Shown one piece after another: positions 1-5,482 of a stretch of 5,482 bases of DNA (positions are counted from its first letter, which is position 1; every line of letters starts with the position of its first letter). A program made the position numbers and the translations under genes. The notes under the pieces are model-generated. The model had not been told where the DNA came from. It ran no database searches and saw nothing but the letters and a program-made list of their open reading frames with translations. The DNA is from an uncultured Sulfolobales archaeon (GTDB lineage: Archaea; Thermoproteota; Thermoprotei_A; Sulfolobales; Desulfurococcaceae): NCBI GenBank assembly GCA_938003605.1, contig CALKYD010000015.1, positions 1-5,482 on the forward strand, read 5' to 3'.

Positions 1-1382
1 TTAAATATTATTCTTCTATTTGACGCACCTAAGGCTTTTGCAGCCTCTATGTATGGCTCCTCCTTTATGCTTAAAGTCATAGCTCTCACTATTATTGCCA
101 ACCCTCCCCATCCAAAGACTATTAGGACTGTGAGTATGCCCATTAGCACTATTAGAGGGGCTTCAGCGTAAATCACCATGAGGGCCATTGCTATTATTAT
201 GAGTATGGGTAATAAAGGTATGTTACCCATAACGTCCACTATTCTTTGAATGGCTTCATCAACTATGCCTCCATAGTAGCCACTTACGACACCGGCTATA
301 AGCCCTATGAGTGACGTAAGACCTGCAACGAAGAATCCAATGGCGATCGCTAATGGGAATCCGTAGAGGAGCCCTAGAGCTAGGTCTCTGCCATTCGCAT
401 CAGTCCCCATGAATCCGTAGACTGAGCCTTTTACAATCAACTTCACGGAGTTGAATGGTTTAAGGGCATGTACTTTCGATAAGGTGGCTTGGGGAAGAGC
501 TGTGTACCTGCAGCTTATCGTTATATTATATGAGCCCACTAAAGGCTCCACTGATGTAGTGACCCTCTGCAAAGACCACTGCCCTCTCACGAACTCATAT
601 GATGCGTCTATGTTGCTTATCTTGCCGAAAACGTACTTAGAAGGCTTAAGTGTAAAGTCCTCGAAGAGCATTGAAACTACGTTTCCAACAGGCTCCAGGA
701 ATGTGCCATTGGGTGTGCTAAACTTAATGTAGTAAGCTCTGTCCTTTAGTAAAAGCAATCCGCTTTCATTAGCGTATTTTACAACTATCCTATACAATAG
801 ATCTGGCTTAATGGCTTCAGACTCAGATAGTTTTACTATAATGCTACTTCTACTCCAAGCTGATTCAGTGCCTGCTGCAAGTGCTACACTGGTATCAGTG
901 TATAAGCCTGTTACTCCATCAGGCCTACTAATGAAGATCCTGCATCGCGGTCCAACAGTGTAGTTGCCTACAACTACTACGAGTAACTCATATCCTTTAG
1001 CGATTACTCCTTGCGGAAATACGTTGTGTTCTAGGTTGTATGCTGCAGTGTAGTTGAATTCATAGATCTGGTTTTCTAGATCTAGTTTATCTATGGGTTT
1101 GTCAAGTATTGTTACGACGTGTGGAGCATAGGGCGCTCCAAAGTATTTAACCCACTCTGGTGGAACTAGTGATGGATTCTCCCCCTGGACCTCAAGGTTG
1201 TCCCATACGGCATCCCTGAAGTTGGGGGGCATAGCGATTGTGGCATAGATAGCTATGGAGACTAATATGGCCATTAGCATTAGGCTTGCTTTCCCCGCCC
1301 CCTGTCTCCACGTTTCACTTAAAGCATCCTTTAGTGGAGTTACAAGCGCTTTAAACCTACCTGACTTTACTTGCTTACTCAA
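1..1382 (-). CDS. dppC: ABC transporter permease, DppC/OppC type, 3' end cut by window edge
   Basis: This is the second membrane subunit of an Opp/Dpp-family importer. The frame is open from base 1382 to base 1, giving 460 whole codons with no stop. I chose the TTG at 1382 because GAGGTG (1396-1391) lies 8 nt upstream; an in-frame GTG at 1391 would add three residues but lacks such a site. Residues 33-50 form a first membrane helix. Residues about 52-320 are a large, strand-rich extracytoplasmic domain with five N-glycosylation sequons (N110, N140, N205, N225, N286) and the only two cysteines (C147, C291). The canonical permease core follows: GTDANGRD (326-333, compare the family's LGTDxxGRD), helices near 341-365, 389-406 and 409-432, then the EAA loop EAAKALGASNRRIIF (446-460), which contacts the ATPase. 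Bacterial DppC is about 300 residues; this one should exceed 550. About 100 residues, including the last helices, are missing. The family is certain; the substrate is not. Confidence 0.95.
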   Translation of the reverse strand, partial: MSKQVKSGRFKALVTPLKDALSETWRQGAGKASLMLMAILVSIAIYATIAMPPNFRDAVWDNLEVQGENPSLVPPEWVKYFGAPYAPHVVTILDKPIDKLDLENQIYEFNYTAAYNLEHNVFPQGVIAKGYELLVVVVGNYTVGPRCRIFISRPDGVTGLYTDTSVALAAGTESAWSRSSIIVKLSESEAIKPDLLYRIVVKYANESGLLLLKDRAYYIKFSTPNGTFLEPVGNVVSMLFEDFTLKPSKYVFGKISNIDASYEFVRGQWSLQRVTTSVEPLVGSYNITISCRYTALPQATLSKVHALKPFNSVKLIVKGSVYGFMGTDANGRDLALGLLYGFPLAIAIGFFVAGLTSLIGLIAGVVSGYYGGIVDEAIQRIVDVMGNIPLLPILIIIAMALMVIYAEAPLIVLMGILTVLIVFGWGGLAIIVRAMTLSIKEEPYIEAAKALGASNRRIIF

Positions 1383-1390
1383 GACGTTCA

Positions 1391-1396
1391 CACCTC
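1391..1396 (-). promoter_or_regulatory. Shine-Dalgarno site of the dppC-type gene, overlapping the dppB stop
   Basis: On the minus strand GAGGTG matches the archaeal 16S anti-Shine-Dalgarno sequence. It overlaps the TGA stop of the upstream permease (1397-1395) and sits 8 nt before a TTG codon at 1382. This spacing decides the start in favour of TTG over the GTG at 1391, which lies inside the site. The overlap implies co-transcription and translational coupling of the two permease genes. Confidence 0.7.
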
Positions 1397-2474
1397 ACGT
1401 AATCCTAATCCTCGGATCTAGCACTATGTACAGTGCTTCAAGGATGAACCTAGCTATTACGTATATGATTGTGAATACGTACGTCAACGCCATTACAATT
1501 GATGCTTCGCCACCACTTATTGCTAAGTAATATAGGGTCCCCATGCCCGGCCACTCAAATACTGACTCAGTAATTATGTAGCCACCTATAGAACCCGCTA
1601 AAGCAAGTATTATGCTAGTCATTATTGGTGGTGCAGCTACTCTAACAATGTACCTCTTAGTGATCATTGAGTCGGGGAGCCCCTTAGCTTTAGCTACAAA
1701 TACGAAGTCCTCTCTAATGACTCTAATTAATTGTGCCCGTATGCCGTAGAGCCATCCGCCTAGGAGGGCAACTACGACGGTAGCTATAGGTAGTGCAGCG
1801 TAGTAAGCTATTTGAATAAGGTTTGTGAATGGGTCTATGCTTAGATCACGTATGAATGCAATTACGTAGCGGTAATCCGTTGGAAAAACCCTTAACTGAT
1901 ATGAGAACACTAGTATGAATAGCATTGCTAGCCACCATACGGGCAAAGCATTAGTGAATGCTGCATAAGCTACAACAGCTCTATCAGCTATAGATCCAAT
2001 TTTATATACAAGCCTTGGAGCTATTGCAAGAGCTATTATTATGCATATGATCTCAGCTACTGTAATCATTATGACCGTCCTAGGGATCACTGTTGCTATA
2101 ACATCAGATATCTTCAGTGGCGGAGCTCTACCGACGACGTTAGCTATATCCTCTCTATCAGTGATCCCGAAGTCCATGAGCAAGGTATTTCTGACGAACG
2201 TTGAAGCCCTCACGTACCACGGCTTATTTAATCCATATATTTCCTCAAGTTCCACCCTGTACCTCTCGGTTAATTCATTAACTATAGTTTCGTTACGAAT
2301 TGTTCTCGAAATATCTTGTCTATATGCCTTTACATAGCTATCAACTATAGCCTTTAAAACTCTCATAGAATACCCTGTTGCCTCAAGTATTAAGGCAGTA
2401 AGCAACACTATGATCACAACTGCTACGGCCAGCATTAAGGCTCTCCTAGCCAATATGCTTGCTACACCAGCCAC
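1395..2474 (-). CDS. dppB: ABC transporter permease, DppB/OppB type
   Basis: This is a complete membrane subunit of an Opp/Dpp-family importer, 359 residues, close to the usual 310-340 of the family. The start is GTG at 2474; an in-frame TAA at 2510-2508 leaves no other likely upstream start, and GGTG at 2485-2482 can serve as a weak ribosome site. Helix 1 spans about residues 13-31. The extracytoplasmic stretch 32-125 contains GLNKPWYVR (81-89), the counterpart of the family's GLDxPxxVRY segment. Further helices lie near 128-154, 167-190, 220-245, 284-303 and 325-350. The EAA-type coupling loop is at about 255-283 (AKAKGLPDSMITKRY), degenerate as is usual for DppB. The family signatures ESVFEWPGMG (303-312) and a C-terminal DPRIR (353-357) are both present. 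It pairs with the DppC-type permease that starts 12 bases beyond its stop. It lies 327 bp after the binding-protein gene and probably has its own promoter. Substrate (peptide or oligosaccharide) is unresolved. Confidence 0.96.
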   Translation of the reverse strand: MAGVASILARRALMLAVAVVIIVLLTALILEATGYSMRVLKAIVDSYVKAYRQDISRTIRNETIVNELTERYRVELEEIYGLNKPWYVRASTFVRNTLLMDFGITDREDIANVVGRAPPLKISDVIATVIPRTVIMITVAEIICIIIALAIAPRLVYKIGSIADRAVVAYAAFTNALPVWWLAMLFILVFSYQLRVFPTDYRYVIAFIRDLSIDPFTNLIQIAYYAALPIATVVVALLGGWLYGIRAQLIRVIREDFVFVAKAKGLPDSMITKRYIVRVAAPPIMTSIILALAGSIGGYIITESVFEWPGMGTLYYLAISGGEASIVMALTYVFTIIYVIARFILEALYIVLDPRIRIT

Positions 2475-2475
2475 T

Positions 2476-2505
2476 GAGGAACACCGAGCGTTACACTCCT
2501 CGCTC
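2476..2505 (-). repeat. Overlapping inverted repeats in the dppB-type leader
   Basis: Two mutually exclusive small stems can be drawn in the minus-strand leader: GAGCG (2505-2501) with CGCTC (2490-2486), and GAGGA (2501-2497) with TCCTC (2480-2476), the latter extended inward by G-T wobble pairs. The second would enclose the GGTG ribosome-site candidate (2485-2482) just before the GTG start. The stems are short and would be weak at high temperature, so they may be chance. Confidence 0.2.
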
Positions 2506-2527
2506 CCTTAGCATTTAGGCATATGGG

Positions 2528-2540
2528 TTTTAAAGTTTTT
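2528..2540 (-). promoter_or_regulatory. Candidate archaeal promoter (BRE plus TATA box) for dppB-dppC
   Basis: On the minus strand AAAAA (2540-2536, BRE-like) is followed by CTTTAAAA (2535-2528, TATA-like), close to the crenarchaeal consensus. A start site about 26 bases beyond the box centre would fall near base 2505 in a purine-rich stretch, leaving a leader of about 30 nt before the GTG at 2474. This would let the permease genes be transcribed separately from the binding-protein gene. A weaker alternative TATA element lies at 2789-2780. Confidence 0.5.
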
Positions 2541-2617
2541 AGGAATGAACTACATAGTGTTGATGAGATGCAACAAACATTGAATGAAGGAAGATGATGC
2601 TTTCCGCACCTGCCGAG

Positions 2618-2657
2618 TTCATGAAGTAATGGGGGTACGTGCATTAATTCATGAATT
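2618..2657. promoter_or_regulatory. Pair of TTCATGAA palindromes, possible operator
   Basis: The perfect 8-bp palindrome TTCATGAA occurs at 2618-2625 and again at 2648-2655; the second copy is extended to the 12-bp palindrome AATTCATGAATT (2646-2657). The centres are 30 bp apart, close to three helical turns, so a dimeric regulator could bind both on one face of the DNA. They lie about 85-125 bp upstream of the candidate TATA box, a position that would suit an activator better than a simple repressor. This is inference from symmetry and spacing only. Confidence 0.3.
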
Positions 2658-2779
2658 GAAGTAAGGCAGGGCGATGTTTAACTCTAGGTCTCTAATTACA
2701 GAGGAGTCCTGCTCTTCGAATAGAGAGATGTATGCAGGTTGTAGGAGAATTGATCTAGGGAGAAGCTTTTGTTTATGAA

Positions 2780-2801
2780 TTTATAAAAATGATAATTTTG
2801 A
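2780..2801 (-). terminator. T-rich stretch after the binding-protein stop, weak terminator candidate
   Basis: Directly after the TAA stop (2804-2802) the minus strand is AT-rich and includes a run of five T (2789-2785). Archaeal terminators are often oligo-T tracts without a hairpin, so partial termination here could set the binding protein apart from the permeases in expression. The run is short, there is no stem, and the same bases could act as a TATA box. Confidence 0.25.
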
Positions 2802-5482
2802 TTATTTACGTTTTACAACAAATGGCAGAGCTATCGACACTAGCACCAGCACTACTGTCACTATTACAAGCGTCTGCAGAGTGTTTACTGTTGATGCTAA
2901 TGCATCAACTTTACTTGATAAACCGCCTACAGACTCCTTTGTTTTCACTATTTCAGCTCCATGGTCACCCAGCGTTCTTATGACTTCATCAACTCTGGTA
3001 AGTACTTGGCCAACTGATTTAGCTACTGCTTCACTTATCCCCTTGAGCTGCAATACAATGCCTCTCGATACGGGCTCTAGGTATTCAGTCACTATGCCCG
3101 GTATAGCTACTTGCTCTGAGAACACCATTAGTGTTAATTCATATCTGACTCCTGGAATGAAGCCTTCAGTTATAGCGCTTTCAAGCTTTATAACCCATGT
3201 GCCTGGCTCTACTAATTCAGCTTTTCCAGATGCTGCGGTTACTTTATTCACAGGGTCAAAGACTATGTAGAGTACTGTCAACGGCTCTGGGCCTATGGCT
3301 TTTACAGTAATAGTTATTTCATCTCCGGGAGCGTAAGTTAAAGGCTCAACCAAGACCTCTGTTATCGACGGCTTTACGGGGATGCCGAAGAGCCAGTCGC
3401 CTGGCTTAAATGGATACGTTGGATCTCTAAATGCCTTCAAGGTTGCCTCATTCTTAGCTGTATCGAAGTAGTCTAAGTAGTATGCGCCGTGGCTAATCCA
3501 AGCTATGCGTGGGCTGCGAGCGTTGATCCAGCTAATCACTGCATCACAGCGCGCTCTCCACTCAGCTTCACTCATCTCTCCTTTAGTTAATGCATTTACT
3601 CTGCTTAATATAGTGGCATTTATCTTAGCAGCATCTAGTGCGGCTGCTACAGCATCGACTTGCCCAGGCACTACTAAGCTGAGGTGGGGTATGCCTGCTC
3701 TGCGAGCTCTTGTACCGCTTAACGCATGGGTCTGCTTATCGAATGCCAGTATGAACATAGCTTCATTGAGTTCTACGGGCACGGAGGGGCTTAGTACAGC
3801 GTAGTCAGCTATGTAGTCATCTGAGAAATGCCAGTAATCTATGTAGACAACTACCTTCTTATTCTCCTTGTCGAACACTACTCCCTTAATAACGTTAATC
3901 CACTCAGCCATAGTACTAGCTATAGCTGCTTCGAGAGAGCTCTTATCTGGGTCGAGGGCTAGCTCCCAGTAGTACCCCCATGCTCCAATGATGTCCGCCC
4001 AAGTGATCGTTATGCCGTGATGCCACTTTGCACCAATGTACTTGCTTACATCAAACTCCACTTTGCTTGTTGCCTTTACTCCATCTCCAACTGCAACCCA
4101 CATGTCATTTACGGCATCCCATACTAAGGCTGTGGGGGGAACGTCTAATTTTCCATCAGGTCCAGCCGTCTCAACTCTATAAGGCATTCTGAAGGCAATA
4201 GGCATTCCATTCCATGGGTGCCTCCAGACAGCTGGGTCTGTTGTAAGCCTCATTATGTCAACGCTGTACACATCGAGGAATCCACCCCATGGGTTGTATA
4301 TGCTTGCAGCAGTCCAGACATACCTATGTCCTACAAGCAAGTAGTCTGGGTGTGCTTCACTATACATTTCACGGAGAGCGTATGGAGGCCTTAAGCCTGC
4401 GCCTAAGTCTAGTGTGACTCCCTTGACTTCCTTACGCGTTGGGTGTACGTCCAGCCTCGCTATACCCCATATTCTCACGGCTTCTTGAATAACCATTTCA
4501 GTCATTCGCCTGTACAGCATGTGTCTTTCATCAGCGCTCTTGAATTGGCCGAAGAATATTGCCTTACCTATTTCATCTATTGTCTCATTAGCGTAGTTCC
4601 AGTAGCCCGGCTCCTGCCACCCGGGCATCCAAGAGTACCATGGAGCGCCGAACTGGTTTATTGTGCCGTAATCGTATTTATCTATAGCGCTCTTACCCCA
4701 CCCCTCAGTATATATGTGCCACTCGAAGCCCTTTGGATCGCTGTAGTAGACCTTCGTTATTGCATCTGCGAAAGTTAAGTACAGTCTCTCTACGTAGAAG
4801 CCTAGTCTAACGAGGTTTAATGCCAAGTGGTCTCCGACATCCCTTCTCTCGTCCTCAACTCTAATGATGAACTTTACAGTTACTTTACTGCCCTCGAAGT
4901 ACCAGTATGTCCCTATTTTCTCAGCTCCCAATACTAGGAGCTTATCGTTAATGATTTTCTCAGCTGTAGATAAATCGTATGTAAACCTGTACTTAGCCAC
5001 TATGTCAGCTATTATTGCGAAGTCGGGGTCGTAGACGCTTAGGAATGTATACATAGCTGATGCAAAGCCCTTATATATTGTTGAGACGATCTCACCTCTA
5101 TCAATTGCGTAATTTATTGCAAACCTTATTTCTCTGAACGCGAATGGATTTATCCCAACGCCTGGGAATGCTCCGAACTCAACTATAGTTTTGTTTGCTT
5201 CAGCGTCATACCTAAACGATGACACCATGTCTCTAGTAACTTCCTTTCCTGTCTCAGCCCTTACCTTACTTAAGGCTGCATCAAGGGTTAGTTTACCACT
5301 CACTTCATAAATGTATACGGGTGCTGGTTTCAGTATGTAGTCCACTAAGCCTGCTGGAGCAGTGTATACAACTAAGTCCGGCTCCTTAGCTATATCTACT
5401 GCGTAAGCTGGAGGAACACCGAATATGTATACATCTATGTCGCCAGCAAGTAAGGCATCCTTTACTTTATCTAAGTCAACTC
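2802..5482 (-). CDS. Extracellular solute-binding protein, family 5 (SBP_bac_5), N-terminus cut by window edge
   Basis: This is the extracellular receptor of the Opp/Dpp-type importer. The frame is open from the window edge to a TAA at 2804-2802: 892 whole residues visible, start not seen. Visible residues 1-45 hold an LLAGDIDVYIFGVPPAY segment typical of the middle of family-5 proteins. Residues 119-135 carry the hallmark RFAINYAIDRGEI (family AIDRxxI). The usual C-terminal-half pattern continues to about residue 355 (VRIWGIARLD, VKGVTLD). A second stretch, about 394-695, then resembles an N-terminal half: NPWGGFLDVYS, KWHHGITITWADIIGAW (compare WHDGTPxTAxDVxxxW) and SHGAYYLDYFD...RDPTYPF. 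Residues about 700-800 look like an Ig-like beta domain. Residues about 810-868 form a coiled coil, 870-888 a membrane helix, and KRK is the cytoplasmic tail. Opp-class binding proteins of archaea are known to be anchored C-terminally. The full protein probably exceeds 900 residues, well above the bacterial 500-550. Many Trp and Tyr residues would suit sugar as well as peptide binding. Confidence 0.93.
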   Translation of the reverse strand, partial: VDLDKVKDALLAGDIDVYIFGVPPAYAVDIAKEPDLVVYTAPAGLVDYILKPAPVYIYEVSGKLTLDAALSKVRAETGKEVTRDMVSSFRYDAEANKTIVEFGAFPGVGINPFAFREIRFAINYAIDRGEIVSTIYKGFASAMYTFLSVYDPDFAIIADIVAKYRFTYDLSTAEKIINDKLLVLGAEKIGTYWYFEGSKVTVKFIIRVEDERRDVGDHLALNLVRLGFYVERLYLTFADAITKVYYSDPKGFEWHIYTEGWGKSAIDKYDYGTINQFGAPWYSWMPGWQEPGYWNYANETIDEIGKAIFFGQFKSADERHMLYRRMTEMVIQEAVRIWGIARLDVHPTRKEVKGVTLDLGAGLRPPYALREMYSEAHPDYLLVGHRYVWTAASIYNPWGGFLDVYSVDIMRLTTDPAVWRHPWNGMPIAFRMPYRVETAGPDGKLDVPPTALVWDAVNDMWVAVGDGVKATSKVEFDVSKYIGAKWHHGITITWADIIGAWGYYWELALDPDKSSLEAAIASTMAEWINVIKGVVFDKENKKVVVYIDYWHFSDDYIADYAVLSPSVPVELNEAMFILAFDKQTHALSGTRARRAGIPHLSLVVPGQVDAVAAALDAAKINATILSRVNALTKGEMSEAEWRARCDAVISWINARSPRIAWISHGAYYLDYFDTAKNEATLKAFRDPTYPFKPGDWLFGIPVKPSITEVLVEPLTYAPGDEITITVKAIGPEPLTVLYIVFDPVNKVTAASGKAELVEPGTWVIKLESAITEGFIPGVRYELTLMVFSEQVAIPGIVTEYLEPVSRGIVLQLKGISEAVAKSVGQVLTRVDEVIRTLGDHGAEIVKTKESVGGLSSKVDALASTVNTLQTLVIVTVVLVLVSIALPFVVKRK

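Larger units (their letters stand above)
2475..2801. other. Intergenic region between the binding-protein and permease genes
   Basis: This 327-bp gap holds no convincing gene. Reading on the minus strand from the binding-protein stop, it contains a T-rich stretch with a TTTATAAA-like element (2789-2780), which could be a terminator or a distal TATA box; two copies of the palindrome TTCATGAA 30 bp apart (2655-2648 and 2625-2618); a good BRE/TATA candidate (2540-2528); and a short leader with overlapping inverted repeats before the GTG at 2474. Two small frames here (60 codons at 2644-2462 and 27 codons starting near 2622) have no supported function and cross the promoter or the dppB start. The gap is long for a crenarchaeal operon, so regulation here is plausible. 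Confidence 0.7.

Noticed and set aside
451..732. Plus-strand frame of 93 codons
   Set aside because: It is antisense to the extracytoplasmic domain of the DppC-type permease, whose frame has clear protein character; the plus-strand product has no recognisable domain.
1255..1530. Plus-strand frame across the dppB-dppC junction
   Set aside because: It is antisense to the end of one permease and the start of the next; no ribosome site or domain.
2539..2622. A 27-codon minus-strand frame beginning ATG-AAC-TCG in the gap
   Set aside because: It is too short and has no recognisable ribosome site or motif. It ends just before the promoter candidate, so a regulatory leader peptide is possible but unsupported.
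2462..2644. A 60-codon minus-strand frame starting with ATG in the gap, with several cysteines
   Set aside because: It runs through the candidate TATA box and overlaps the start of the dppB-type gene in another frame. It has no ribosome site, membrane segment or metal-binding spacing that I can recognise.
2701..2720. Imperfect palindrome around AGGAGTCCT in the gap
   Set aside because: The symmetry is only four bases per arm and no second copy was seen, so it is likely chance.
2881..3270. Plus-strand frame of 129 codons opposite the Ig-like and coiled-coil region of the binding protein
   Set aside because: It is a Ser/Thr-rich shadow of the coding strand, with no supporting motif.
4443..4778. 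Plus-strand frame of 111 codons
   Set aside because: It is antisense to a conserved part of the solute-binding domain; its hydrophobic look follows from the complementary codons.
2802..5345. Start of the binding protein at the GTG at 5345
   Set aside because: The same frame stays open to base 5482 and encodes family-typical sequence (LLAGDIDVY...) upstream, and there is no signal peptide at 5345, so the gene begins outside the window.

Overview
The window looks like chromosomal DNA of a hyperthermophilic or thermophilic archaeon, most likely Thermoproteota (Crenarchaeota). This rests on frequent ATA (Ile) and AGA/AGG (Arg) codons, GTG and TTG start codons, a BRE/TATA-type promoter, and a substrate-binding protein anchored by a C-terminal coiled coil plus transmembrane helix rather than by a lipobox. 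The species cannot be named from the sequence.

All convincing genes lie on the minus strand and form part of one Opp/Dpp-family (PepT) ABC importer. In transcription order they are: (1) 5482 to 2802, a very large extracellular solute-binding protein of family 5, whose N-terminus lies outside the window (892 residues visible, with the stop); (2) a 327-bp gap, 2801 to 2475, with a plausible archaeal promoter and short palindromes but no convincing gene; (3) 2474 to 1395, a complete DppB-type permease of 359 residues; (4) 1382 to 1, a DppC-type permease cut by the window edge just after its EAA motif (460 residues visible). The two permease genes are tightly coupled: the ribosome binding site of the second overlaps the stop codon of the first. 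The ATPase genes (DppD/DppF type) are not in the window; by family precedent they would lie beyond base 1.

Together the binding protein would capture an oligopeptide or oligosaccharide outside the cell and pass it to the DppB-DppC channel, driven by ATPases not seen here. Substrate class cannot be decided from sequence, because archaeal Opp/Dpp-family systems include sugar importers.

The unusual points are architectural. The binding protein carries what looks like a second N-terminal-half SBP module after its C-terminal half, which suggests circular permutation or partial duplication. It also has an Ig-like domain, a coiled coil and a membrane anchor. The DppC-type permease has an extracytoplasmic domain of about 270 residues where bacterial relatives have a short loop. 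I found no CRISPR array, RNA gene, insertion sequence or clearly new system.
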